The position numbers were made by a program, and so were the translations under genes. A stretch of DNA of 64,000 nucleotides from positions 43,741 to 107,740 of the forward strand of contig JALHRS010000012.1 of the NCBI GenBank assembly GCA_022841325.1, read 5' to 3'. Origin of the DNA: Lysobacterales bacterium. GTDB taxonomy: Bacteria; Pseudomonadota; Gammaproteobacteria; Xanthomonadales; SZUA-5. Each line of letters starts with the position of its first letter. Within the stretch, counting starts at the first letter, position 1. Below are positions 50,918 through 59,609 of the stretch, in pieces. The notes under the pieces were generated by a model. It made no database searches. It was not told the DNA's origin and saw nothing but the letters and a program-made list of their open reading frames with translations.

Positions 50918-52843
50918 CTAGGTCACCGCCTCCCAGCGCAAGCGAACCACGGTACCGCCCTGCTCTCCCGGGCTGATGTCGAAGTGGGCGCCTACCCGCG
51001 CCGCGCGTTCGGCCATGGCTGGCAGGCCGATGCCCTTGCGCCTCGGCGCGCGCTCGTCGATGTTTTCCAAGCCCACGCCATCATCTTCGATACGCAGTTC
51101 GGCGCCCGCGCCGACGGGTTCCAACACCAGCCGCAGATGTCGCGCCCGGCCGTGCCGCAGGGCGTTGTTGACCGCCTCCTGGACCACGCGATAGACCTGC
51201 AGCACGCGTTCGGGACCGAAGCCCGGCATGCTCACGGCGGGGTCCACACGCCACTTGAGCGTCACCCCGGCCTCGTCGAGCACCGGCTGCAGACGGGCGC
51301 GCAGCGCGCCCAGGGTCAAGCCCAGATCGTCGTCCACCTGGGTCAGCGAATCGATGATCAGGCGCAGATCAGCCAGTCCCTGAGCGGTGGCCTGCAACAG
51401 CTGTTCGGGATTGGACTGGCCCTGCTGCGCCAGACTCAGCAAGGCCGCCAGCTGACCGCCGACACCATCGTGCATGTCCTGCATCAACCGGTGCCGCTCT
51501 GCCGCCAGCACCTGGGTGCGCGCGGCCGCACGCACCAGTTCGTGATTGCGTTTGAGTTCGGCTTCGCGCTCGCGCAGGCGCTCGGTCAGCAAGCGATTGA
51601 TCTGCGCCGCGGAGCGGAACAACTGCACATTGTGCGACAGGAAGGCAGCCACCAGTCCCAGCATCAACAGCGGCATCGCCTTGGACACATGATCATCGTG
51701 GTAGCCACCGATCAGCGTGTTGAAGGCGTCCACCGCAATCAGGCTGATGCACAGCGTGAACACGGCCGTTTCCGCCACCCGCTGCTGGGCGACCCTGGGG
51801 AACTGCCGGGCAAAGGCGCCGAGGGCGGCCAGCGCCAGCAACAGGCTGAAGCCCATGCTCAGCGTCTCCACCGTTTCCACCTGATCCAGCAGCGATCCGG
51901 TCAGGATCACGCTGTTGACGATGCAAAGCAGCAGGTAGGCGCCCAGCGATATTGGCGCCACCCAAGGCAGCGGCCTCGGTCCCCAGTGATTGGCCAGATT
52001 GAGCCAGGCGACGGGAATCAGATTGACCATCGCAAACAACAGCGCCATGCGTGCCTGCGCGCGCAGCGGCGGTTCGCTGAGATCGTAATAGAGCAGCCGC
52101 AGGCTCCAGGCCGCGATCAGCACCACCAGCCAGACCAGGGCCCACGGGCGCTCGCCACGCGCCAGCACGATCACGCCCATCAAGACCAGCACCAGGCCGA
52201 TGGTGTAGCTGATCACGTTGAAGTCGTTGAGCATGAATCCACGCACCCGGAATGCGCTCTGGACCTGCTCGTACTGGCCGATGACCGGTGCCGCGACGAA
52301 AAAGTATGGCGATCCGGCATCGCGCACCAGCAGCACCTGGATTTCATTGTCACCCTGACGCAAGGCCGAGGCTGGAATCCGGAATACGGCGCGCACATTG
52401 CCGTGGTAACTGATGCGCGGCAGCGTCATCTCGCCCTCGCCGTAGATCAGGGTGTCATTGATCCACAGACGAAAATTGTCGGAGCCGACGATGGGGACGA
52501 TGGCCAGCTCAGGACCAGGCAGTTCGCTGACCGCAAAGCGCATCCGCGCCAGCCGATAGCCGGGCTCGCAACAGTCCTCCCACGGAAGTTTGACCGCCTC
52601 GAATCGGGCGCTGTCGATCTGCTGCTGCCCGCTACCCTCGGGTCTCGCCACCTCTGCCGAAGTCACGGCGAGACGCTCGATGCGACCCACCGGCGCCACC
52701 ATGGCGGGATAGATCAGCAACCAGTACAGCAATTGCAGCAGGCCGATGGCCAGTAGCAGGCGAATCAGGCCCGCGCGCTGCGTCCACCGGCGCCCGTCAG
52801 CTGAGCTTGGCCGCTTGGATGCAGCTGGCAGCTGCTCACCCAT
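50918..52843 (-). CDS. 7TM sensor histidine kinase (NarX/DesK-type)
   Basis: 641 aa. One N-terminal membrane helix (LLLAIGLLQLLYWLLIYPAM), a periplasmic domain (about 50-185, beta-rich, 7TMR-DISM-like, with CCEPGY), seven membrane helices (about 190-400), then a HisKA_3 domain with AAERHRLMQDMHDGVGGQLA (phospho-His about 450) and a HATPase domain with EAVNNALRHGRARHL, IEDDGVGL and GIGLPAMAERAARVG. Pairs naturally with the LuxR regulator encoded convergently. Signal unknown. Divergent space to Sua5 is 25 bp, same strand, so it may be co-transcribed after sua5. Confidence 0.9.
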   Translation of the reverse strand: MGEQLPAASKRPSSADGRRWTQRAGLIRLLLAIGLLQLLYWLLIYPAMVAPVGRIERLAVTSAEVARPEGSGQQQIDSARFEAVKLPWEDCCEPGYRLARMRFAVSELPGPELAIVPIVGSDNFRLWINDTLIYGEGEMTLPRISYHGNVRAVFRIPASALRQGDNEIQVLLVRDAGSPYFFVAAPVIGQYEQVQSAFRVRGFMLNDFNVISYTIGLVLVLMGVIVLARGERPWALVWLVVLIAAWSLRLLYYDLSEPPLRAQARMALLFAMVNLIPVAWLNLANHWGPRPLPWVAPISLGAYLLLCIVNSVILTGSLLDQVETVETLSMGFSLLLALAALGAFARQFPRVAQQRVAETAVFTLCISLIAVDAFNTLIGGYHDDHVSKAMPLLMLGLVAAFLSHNVQLFRSAAQINRLLTERLREREAELKRNHELVRAAARTQVLAAERHRLMQDMHDGVGGQLAALLSLAQQGQSNPEQLLQATAQGLADLRLIIDSLTQVDDDLGLTLGALRARLQPVLDEAGVTLKWRVDPAVSMPGFGPERVLQVYRVVQEAVNNALRHGRARHLRLVLEPVGAGAELRIEDDGVGLENIDERAPRRKGIGLPAMAERAARVGAHFDISPGEQGGTVVRLRWEAVT

Positions 52844-52868
52844 GGAACCGAGTCACTCCTGTTGGTCC

Positions 52869-53837
52869 TTATCCACCCTCGCGACTGCCCGCCGCCGCCC
52901 GCTGCAGGCGATCACGCACGGCCGCCCAGGCCTCGGTGTCGGGCGGCATCTCGATCAGGATCCGCCCGCCGGGAGCGGCATCCAGCTGGCGCAGGCCGCC
53001 GTAGAGCTGACGGGCGTAGTTCTTGGGATCGGAGCCCAGCACCAGGCCGCCGCTGCCCTCGGGCAATTCGGCCAGCACCAGCCACTGATCCGAGCTGGTG
53101 GCGTCCGCGGGGAGACGCCCGCCTGCAGGTGTTCCGAACAGCACCACTGGTTTGGCCGGCGCGTAGTGCGATTCCAGCCGCCCGCTGGCGCGCGGGCCGG
53201 CGTCGTCGGACGGTCGCTGCAGGGGGCCGATCAACGCTTCGATCTCACTGGCGGCGATATGTCCGGGGCGCAGCAGGCGCGGCAGATCGCTGCTGAGATC
53301 GACGATGGTGGATTCCAGCCCCACCTCGCTGGCGCCGCCGTCGAGCACCAGGAATCCGCCATCCGGGAATTCCTCGCGCACGTGCGCGGCCGTGGTCGGG
53401 CTGATGCGGCCGAAACGGTTTGCCGATGGCGCCGCCACGGCGCCGCCGAAGGCACGCAGCAGCGCTTGCGCAGTCGGATGCGCGGGCAGGCGCAGACCGA
53501 CGGTGTCCTGACCGCCGGTGATGATGGGATCGACCGCCGCCGCCTTCTTCAGCACCAGCGTCAACGGGCCGGGCCAGAACGCATCGATCAGGGTTCGCGC
53601 TGCGGGAGGCACGGTGGCCGCCCAGTCCCGGATCGCCGACTGATCGGGCAGATGCACGATCAACGGGTGGTCGGCAGGTCGGCCCTTCGCCAGGAAAATC
53701 CGCCTGACGGCGTCTGGATTGCGGGCGTCGGCTGCCAGCCCATAGACCGTCTCCGTCGGCATCGCCACCAGTTCACCGCGAGCCAGCGCCTGCGCTGCAA
53801 CCGCGATGGAAGCATCGACGTCATTGATCATGGGCAT
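52869..53837 (-). CDS. sua5: Threonylcarbamoyl-AMP synthase, Sua5 type
   Basis: 322 aa. YrdC/Sua5 domain with ALARGELVAMPTETVYGLAA (about 16-35), RRIFLAKGRPADHPLIVH (about 46-63) and APSANRFGRISPTTAAHVRE, followed by a linker GPRASGRLESHYAPAKPVVL (about 215) and the C-terminal Sua5 domain that distinguishes it from TsaC. Makes threonylcarbamoyl-adenylate from Thr, bicarbonate and ATP for tRNA t6A37. ATG at 53837 or 53831. Upstream frame to 53969 is not protein-like. Confidence 0.92.
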   Translation of the reverse strand: MPMINDVDASIAVAAQALARGELVAMPTETVYGLAADARNPDAVRRIFLAKGRPADHPLIVHLPDQSAIRDWAATVPPAARTLIDAFWPGPLTLVLKKAAAVDPIITGGQDTVGLRLPAHPTAQALLRAFGGAVAAPSANRFGRISPTTAAHVREEFPDGGFLVLDGGASEVGLESTIVDLSSDLPRLLRPGHIAASEIEALIGPLQRPSDDAGPRASGRLESHYAPAKPVVLFGTPAGGRLPADATSSDQWLVLAELPEGSGGLVLGSDPKNYARQLYGGLRQLDAAPGGRILIEMPPDTEAWAAVRDRLQRAAAGSREGG

Positions 53838-54166
53838 TGAACTCTGTTCACCAACGGGAATGTCTGCCAGATCCAGATGCTGCCGTTCGGGGACCTCAAC
53901 GACCGATGCGGGCCGATCCGATTGACGCCACACCGAAGTGCTGGATTCTAGGATGGTTTGCTGCTGCACAGCTCACCGGCGAAACTGGCCCGGCGCGGCG
54001 GCAGCCGCGAATCGGGACCGGAGTGTGCGCTTTCAGGCACAACCGATGCCGCTGCCCGCGAACGCCGTCCGGGCTCTCGTTCACAGCAGATTCAGCCGAA
54101 TTTTGCATTGACCTTGATCACACTCGACGTCCACAATCGGTGTTCACCACCGTCCGGAGATAGTCG
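53838..54166. other. Divergent promoter region, sua5 / ThDP enzyme
   Basis: No gene. A possible promoter for the ThDP enzyme gene is noted at 54108-54137. Confidence 0.5.
54108..54137 (+). promoter_or_regulatory. Possible promoter of the acetolactate-synthase-like gene
   Basis: TTGACC (54108-54113), 18-bp spacer, CACAAT (54132-54137), 30 bases before the start codon. Weak -10. Confidence 0.3.
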
Positions 54167-55807
54167 ATGAAGGCATCAGACCTGTTCATTCGCGCGCTGG
54201 AAGCTGAGGGCGTGCAGTACATCTTCGGCATTCCCGGCGAAGAGAATCTCGATTTTCTGGAGTCCCTGCGCACCAGTACGATCAAGCTCATCCTGACCCG
54301 CCATGAGCAGGGCGCAGGATTCATGGCCGCCACCTATGGCCGCCTCACCGGACATCCGGGCGTGTGTCTCGCCACCCTCGGCCCCGGTGCCACCAATTTC
54401 GTGACCGCAGCCGCCTACGCCCAGCTCGGCGCCATGCCGATGCTGATGATCACCGGCCAGAAGCCGGTCAAGCTGAGCAAGCAGGGCCATTTCCAGATCG
54501 TCGACATCGTCGACATGATGCGACCGCTGACCAAGTACACGCGTCAGATCGTTTCCGCCGACAATATTCCGGCCCGCGTGCGCGAGTCATTCCGCCGGGC
54601 CATGGAGGAGCGTCCTGGCGCCGTGCATCTGGAACTGCCGGAGGACATCGCCGACGAAGAGACGGAGGCTTTCGTGATTCCGGCCAGCCATGTGCGCCGG
54701 CCGGTCGCCGACGAGAAGTCCATCGTCTACGCCGTGGAAGCCATCACCAACGCCAAGCGACCGCTGCTGATGGTCGGTGCCGGCGCCAATCGCAAGACCA
54801 CCAGCAAGATGCTGACCGAGTTTGTCGACAAGCTCGGCATCCCCTTCTTCACCACCCAGATGGGCAAGGGTGTCATCGACGAACACCATCCTCTGTGGCT
54901 GGGCAATGCTGCACTGTCCGATGGCGATTTCGTGCATCGCGCCATCGAAAAGGCCGACTGCATCATCAACTGCGGCCACGATGTCATCGAGAAGCCGCCC
55001 TTCTTCATGCGCACCGGCGCGCGCACGGTGATCCATCTGAACTTCTTCTCGGCCGAGGTCGATACGGTCTACTTCCCGCAGGTGGAAGTGGTCGGTGACA
55101 TGGCCAACTCGATCTGGCGTCTGAAGCAGCGTCTGGAACGCCAGCCGCACTGGGACTTCGCCTATTTCGACGGCATCCGCCATGCGCTGAATGATCACCT
55201 GAAGCTGCGTTCCGACGACGAGCGTTTCCCGATCCACCCGGTGAAGATGGTCGACATCGTGCGCCAGGAAGTCTCCCGCGACGGCCTCGTCTGTCTCGAT
55301 AACGGCATGTACAAGATCTGGTACGCCCGCTACTACCGCTGCTACGAACCCAACACCATGCTGCTCGACAATGCACTGGCGACCATGGGCGCCGGTTTGC
55401 CCAGCGCAATGGCCGCGAAGATGGTCTATCCAGACCGCAATGTAGTGGCGGTCTGCGGTGACGGCGGATTCATGATGAACTCGCAGGAAATCGAGACTGC
55501 GGTGCGCCTGAACCTCAACATCGTGGTCATCATCATCAGCGACAACGCCTTCGGCATGATCAAGTGGAAGCAGTCGGGCATGGGCTTCGAGAACTTCGGC
55601 ATGGACATGAACAACCCGGATTTCGTCAAGCTCGCCGATGCCTACGGCGCCCGTGGCTGGCGCCCGAACAGCACCGCCGAATTCCAGTCCATGCTCAAGC
55701 AGGCGCTGGCCGAACCCGGTGTCGACATCATCGAACTGGCCATCGACTACTCCGAGAATCACGCCATCCTGAACAAGGAAATCAAGGAGTTGAGCGCGGC
55801 CTTGTAG
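54167..55807 (+). CDS. Acetolactate-synthase-like ThDP-dependent enzyme
   Basis: 546 aa of the acetolactate synthase large-subunit family. PYR domain with FGIPGEENLDFLESL, the activating Glu in LILTRHEQGAGFMAATYGRL (about residue 47), and LGPGATNFVTAAAYAQLGAM. Central FAD/ADP-like domain (190-330). PP domain with CGDGGFMMNSQEIETAVRLN (GDGG...N ThDP/Mg motif, about 424-443) and SDNAFGMIKWKQSGMGF. GGAGA precedes ATG 54167. No small regulatory subunit follows, so a catabolic or side role is likelier than branched-chain synthesis. An aldehyde dehydrogenase follows 118 bp downstream, suggesting the product or a related aldehyde is oxidised next. Confidence 0.85.
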   Translation: MKASDLFIRALEAEGVQYIFGIPGEENLDFLESLRTSTIKLILTRHEQGAGFMAATYGRLTGHPGVCLATLGPGATNFVTAAAYAQLGAMPMLMITGQKPVKLSKQGHFQIVDIVDMMRPLTKYTRQIVSADNIPARVRESFRRAMEERPGAVHLELPEDIADEETEAFVIPASHVRRPVADEKSIVYAVEAITNAKRPLLMVGAGANRKTTSKMLTEFVDKLGIPFFTTQMGKGVIDEHHPLWLGNAALSDGDFVHRAIEKADCIINCGHDVIEKPPFFMRTGARTVIHLNFFSAEVDTVYFPQVEVVGDMANSIWRLKQRLERQPHWDFAYFDGIRHALNDHLKLRSDDERFPIHPVKMVDIVRQEVSRDGLVCLDNGMYKIWYARYYRCYEPNTMLLDNALATMGAGLPSAMAAKMVYPDRNVVAVCGDGGFMMNSQEIETAVRLNLNIVVIIISDNAFGMIKWKQSGMGFENFGMDMNNPDFVKLADAYGARGWRPNSTAEFQSMLKQALAEPGVDIIELAIDYSENHAILNKEIKELSAAL

Positions 55808-55925
55808 TCTCGTTCCGGCCATTGACGCGGCGGGCCGGCCGCGTCAATGACGCAGTTTCAGACGGCGGCGCGAGCAAGCCCGCCCGTCGCCCCCAGGCAA
55901 TCCTTTGGGCCATCAGGAGACACAG

Positions 55926-57359
55926 ATGTTGCGTGACGCCTATCCCTATTACCTGGCGAACAAGGCCGTTCAGGCCAACACCGACCTCGAGGTCACCGAC
56001 AAGTACACCGGCAAGGTGGCCACCCGCGTCGCCCAGGCAGACGCTGCCGCGATCCATGCGGCCATCGACGCCGCCGTCAGGTCGCAGAAGGCCCTGCGCG
56101 ATTTTCGCCCCTACCAGCGCAAGGCCGTGCTGGAACATTGCGTCAAGCGTTTCAGGGAACGCTTCGATGAACTGGCCCATGCGCTGTGCATCGAAGCCGG
56201 CAAGCCGATCAAGGACGCCCGCGGCGAAGTCACTCGCCTGATCGATACCTTCCAGGTCGGCGCCGAGGAATCCGTGCGCATCCATGGCGAGGTCATGGAC
56301 CTGGAAATCTCGGCGCGCGCCAAGGGCTATCGCGGCTTCTGGAAGCGCACGCCGATCGGTCCCTGCTCGCTGATCTCACCCTTCAATTTCCCGCTGAATC
56401 TGGCTGCGCACAAGATTGCGCCGGCCATTGCCGCGGGCTGTCCCTTCGTCATGAAACCGGCCAGCCGCACGCCCATCGGCGCCATCATCATCGGAGAAGT
56501 GCTGGCCGAGACCGATTTGCCGGAAGGCTCGTTCTCGATTCTGCCCTGCCATCGCGACGGCGCCGATCTGTTCACCGTCGATGAGCGCTTCAAGCTGCTG
56601 TCCTTCACCGGTTCGCCCGGCGTGGGCTGGGACCTGAAGTCGCGCGCGGGCAAGAAGAAGGTGATTCTGGAACTCGGTGGCAACGCCGCCTGCGTGGTCG
56701 ACGAGGATCAGGGCGAACGCCTTGATCATGTTGCCGACCGCATCGTCTTCGGCGCCTATTACCAGTCGGGTCAGAGCTGCATCAGCGTTCAGCGCATCCT
56801 GATCCATCGCTCGCTCTACCCGGCCCTGCGCGAAAAGCTCACCGAGCGGGTTTCCAATCTGGTGCATGGCGATCCACGCCAGGAAGACACCTTCATCGGA
56901 CCGATGATTTCCGAAGGCGAAGCCAAGCGCCTGCACGGCTGGATCGAAGCTGCGCGCGCCGGCGGTGCCAACATCCTCTGCGGCGGCACCCGCGAGGGCG
57001 CCATGCTGCGGGCCACGCTGATCGAGAACGCCGGCCCGGCCATGGACGTCAGCTGCCAGGAGGCCTTTGGTCCGGTGGCACTGATCGAGCCCTTCGATGA
57101 TTTCGATGCGGTGCTGGAACGGGTCGACGACTCCATGTTCGGCCTGCAGGCCGGCATCTTCACCGACTCGATGTCCAAGGCCATGAAGGCCTGGGATCGA
57201 CTCGATGTAGGCGGCGTCGTCATCGGCGATGTGCCCTCGTGGCGCGTCGACAACATGCCCTACGGCGGCGTCAAGGATTCCGGTCTCGGCCGCGAAGGCG
57301 TGCGCTTTGCCATCGAGGACATGACCGAAATCCGCCTGCTCGTGGTCAAGGATCCCTGA
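55926..57359 (+). CDS. NAD(P)-dependent aldehyde dehydrogenase
   Basis: 477 aa from ATG 55926 with GGAGA upstream. Motifs: SPFNFPLNLAAHKIAPAIAA (about 154-173), FTGSPGVGWDLKSRAG (cofactor turn), VILELGGNAACVV (general base Glu, about 246), YYQSGQSCISVQRI (catalytic Cys, about 282), EAFGPVALIEPFDDFDA. Soluble. Closest in style to lactaldehyde/glycolaldehyde or non-phosphorylating G3P dehydrogenases. Same strand as the ThDP enzyme and followed by a strong terminator, so they form a two-gene unit. Confidence 0.93.
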   Translation: MLRDAYPYYLANKAVQANTDLEVTDKYTGKVATRVAQADAAAIHAAIDAAVRSQKALRDFRPYQRKAVLEHCVKRFRERFDELAHALCIEAGKPIKDARGEVTRLIDTFQVGAEESVRIHGEVMDLEISARAKGYRGFWKRTPIGPCSLISPFNFPLNLAAHKIAPAIAAGCPFVMKPASRTPIGAIIIGEVLAETDLPEGSFSILPCHRDGADLFTVDERFKLLSFTGSPGVGWDLKSRAGKKKVILELGGNAACVVDEDQGERLDHVADRIVFGAYYQSGQSCISVQRILIHRSLYPALREKLTERVSNLVHGDPRQEDTFIGPMISEGEAKRLHGWIEAARAGGANILCGGTREGAMLRATLIENAGPAMDVSCQEAFGPVALIEPFDDFDAVLERVDDSMFGLQAGIFTDSMSKAMKAWDRLDVGGVVIGDVPSWRVDNMPYGGVKDSGLGREGVRFAIEDMTEIRLLVVKDP

Positions 57360-57382
57360 GACGCCAGCGGCACTCAGTCACG

Positions 57383-57414
57383 AACCAAAGGCCCGCGATG
57401 CGGGCCTTTGGTTT
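57383..57414 (+). terminator. Rho-independent terminator after the aldehyde dehydrogenase
   Basis: CCAAAGGCCCGC, GAT loop, GCGGGCCTTTGG, TTT; a perfect 12-bp stem 25 bases after the stop. Confidence 0.88.
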
Positions 57415-57453
57415 GCAGGCTCCACGGTTTGCCCGCGCCGGACGATCGCCTCT

Positions 57454-57508
57454 GTGGGAGCGGATTCATCCGCGATCGCCTCTGTGGGAGCGGATTCATC
57501 CGCGATCG
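57454..57508 (+). repeat. Two tandem GTGGGAGCGG repeats, 30-bp period
   Basis: GTGGGAGCGGATTCATCCGC at 57454 and 57484, each followed by GATCG. Same core as 63432-63526. Confidence 0.75.
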
Positions 57509-57577
57509 ACTCTGTCACGATCCACAGCCATCACGGGCGGAGACCGCTCCAACAGAGATTTCGAAAGCACTGGATTG

Positions 57578-57660
57578 ACGTAGGTCACGTTGGCCGCGAA
57601 GCGGGCTACGTGACTGGTGCAGCCGTCACGTAGACCCTGCGGGTCAACGTGACCTACGTC
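57578..57660. repeat. GACGTAGGTCACGTTGGCCG inverted pair
   Basis: GACGTAGGTCACGTTGGCCG at 57578 and TCAACGTGACCTACGTC at the right end, with CGGGCTACGTGAC and CCGTCACGTAGACC inside. Related to 35293-35335 and 63911-63931. Confidence 0.65.
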
Positions 57661-58166
57661 CACGGTGTGATGCGCGAACGCGCGCACTGCCAGGGGCGAC
57701 AGCGACTCCCACCGGCACCCGCGACAGGCTTCATGCCGTCCGCCGCTATCGGAGCGAGTTTGTCAGGAAATGCTGAATCAGCCTGCTGGGTACACGTCGA
57801 TGCCTGTCCCCCAGTCAGGCTCCGTTCCGTCACTTGTGGCAAGAATCTGGCACCTGCATTTGGAGTGCACGCTCTAGCGCGCTGCAGGTACGGTTGTTGC
57901 TAGAGCCAGCCGAAATGGCTGGTTCGCGGTGTCCAGGATGGCACACCGCACACGTGGAACCCGTCGCGTTGGCCGCGTGACGGCAAGTCTGAGCAGTCGG
58001 GGGCTAAACGAAGAACCCCTCGCTGCACAGACCAACTAACAGCGTTCGAACCGTGGCAAGGAACTTGTCCCGGCTCGTTACGTTCCCTGGTCCTGGTACT
58101 TTTCCTGTCGGAGCTCCCGAGCCCTGACCGGAAAGTGCGGAAGGATGCTCGAACGGAGAAACCCGC
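57661..58166. other. Intergenic region, no recognisable feature
   Basis: About 500 bases without coding character, known RNA shape or repeat. A short inverted piece AGCCAGCCGAAATGGCTGG is at about 57905-57923. Confidence 0.5.
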
Positions 58167-58604
58167 ATGAAGTTGGCCTGGATACTCTGGCTAAGCTCGT
58201 TTTCACCCACCCCGATGGCAGACTCGATGTGTCTTGCCACCACGATCTACCTGGAAGCCCGCAATCAGTCGACTGAAGGGCAATTGGCAGTCGCTGAAGT
58301 AGCGCTGCGACGCCGCGACAGCGGCCGTTATGGCAATCGGCTCTGCGAAGTGCTGACCCAGCCCAAGCAGTTCGCGCTGACGCTGGTGTCACCCGACAAG
58401 GAAATCACCGACTGGAAGGCGTTCGGCCGTTCCTGGACCGTGACCATGGAAGCCTTGCGCAACTGGCAGCTGCCGGAGCCGCAACGCCGACTGATCGTTC
58501 CGGGCGCAGATCATTTTCTTGCCTACGAACGGGCCAGCACCCACTGGTCCAGCGGCGAGCCGCTGCACATCATCGGCGATCACGGCTTCTACCGGGTGAA
58601 CTGA
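58167..58604 (+). CDS. SleB-type cell wall hydrolase
   Basis: 145 aa from ATG 58167 with GGAG upstream. Signal peptide MKLAWILWLSSFSPTPMADS. Then CLATTIYLEARNQSTEGQLA (about 22-41), the catalytic-Glu signature of the SleB/CwlJ hydrolase_2 family, and the C-terminal GADHFLAYERASTHW and IGDHGFYRVN. Would cut peptidoglycan glycan strands. Short single-domain form as found in Gram-negatives. Confidence 0.85.
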   Translation: MKLAWILWLSSFSPTPMADSMCLATTIYLEARNQSTEGQLAVAEVALRRRDSGRYGNRLCEVLTQPKQFALTLVSPDKEITDWKAFGRSWTVTMEALRNWQLPEPQRRLIVPGADHFLAYERASTHWSSGEPLHIIGDHGFYRVN

Positions 58605-58680
58605 GGGCAAGAACGAGGGCACGAGGGCACCCAACAGCGTCGCGCGGCTGTCTCCAGCGTCTTCGTGCCCTCCTGCCCTC
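58604..58680. repeat. Inverted repeat GAGGGCA... / ...TGCCCTCCTGCCCTC
   Basis: AGGGCAAGAACGAGGGCACG and CTTCGTGCCCTCCTGCCCTC form a long imperfect stem directly after the SleB-type gene; likely terminator or intergenic repeat. Confidence 0.5.
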
Positions 58681-58735
58681 AAAGCCCGCACGCCAGTTTG
58701 ATGCGGCCTTGACCAAACCTCCGGCTACGCAGCCC

Positions 58736-59128
58736 TCAGTCCGGGCCCGCTCGCGCACTGTCGTGCTCGCGCACCGAGCGCGCGACCAGGCCTACCCCGG
58801 CGGCAATCATCCCCAGGATGATCAAGGTGTTGTACAGGCTGGTCGGGGCGAAATACACACGTAGATTGGCGATGATGCCGGCCAGGATGATGAGGATGCC
58901 GGCCGACACCAGAAACCAGCCGATGATCGATTTGCCGTTGTAGAAAACGATGCCCAGACCCAGCAGAAAGGGCACCAGCGACAAGCCGAAGGCATCGTAG
59001 CCGTAAAGGCTCCAGCCGCCGCTGGTCACCATCACCTGCTTGAGCAGCAGATAGCCACCGGCAATCACCAATCCCAGTCCGAGGAAGAACTCGCCCAAGC
59101 CGCCTGATGTGCCACCTGCACCGCGCAT
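58736..59128 (-). CDS. Hypothetical membrane protein, 4 TM
   Basis: 130 aa from ATG 59128 with GGAGG upstream. After a Gly-rich start (MRGAGGTSGGLGEFFLGLGL) come four hydrophobic segments, including SLVPFLLGLGIVFYNGKSII and SLYNTLIILGMIAAGVGLVA. Not recognised. Cytosolic C-terminus EHDSARAGPD. Confidence 0.75.
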   Translation of the reverse strand: MRGAGGTSGGLGEFFLGLGLVIAGGYLLLKQVMVTSGGWSLYGYDAFGLSLVPFLLGLGIVFYNGKSIIGWFLVSAGILIILAGIIANLRVYFAPTSLYNTLIILGMIAAGVGLVARSVREHDSARAGPD

Positions 59129-59609
59129 GGAAACCTCCAATCTCCGCCTGAGCGGAGTATGCCCTGCCAGGCGCTGTCCTGTGGACAAGGGCTCCGCCCG
59201 CGTAGGCTTTCCCCGCCAGCCGACAAGCCAACAGCAGGACGCGAAGGTCGCGAAGGAAGAGCAAGCAAGAAGAGCGAGCAAGAAGAGCAAATCTCAATGG
59301 TGTGCCGGCTGCACCGACGCCTCGGGCGCCTGCCTGGGCGGCATCTGTGTACACGTCAAACCAGCAAGATCGGCATTGAAGCTCAACCCGTGAACAGGTC
59401 TCCTTCGCGACCTTTCTGCTTTTCCTTTGCGTCCTTTGCGTCCCCGCTCTTTCCAGAACCAGACTGACCGTCGCGGCTGAAGCCGCTCCCACAGGGATGG
59501 CCGAGTTTGCAGTGCTTGACGCCGCCAAACCCGGGCGGCGCCTTCCTGCACTTGTCATCGACGGCCTCTGCCACTAGCGTCAATCGCCCGCTTCCGCCGG
59601 ATCAAGCCC
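59129..59609. other. Divergent intergenic region with repeats
   Basis: Contains an inverted pair of GCGAAGGTCGCGAAGGAAGA-type (from about 59238) and TTCGCGACCTTTCTGCTTTT (about 59405), and a GTGGGAGCGG repeat on the minus strand (59471-59493). No gene. Confidence 0.5.

Noticed and set aside
50882..52756. 624-codon plus-strand open frame
   Set aside because: Antisense to the histidine kinase, His/Gln-rich shadow composition.
53838..53969. N-terminal extension of Sua5
   Set aside because: Adds about 44 residues without match to the family start (MINDVDASIAVAAQALARGE); ATG near 53837 fits better.
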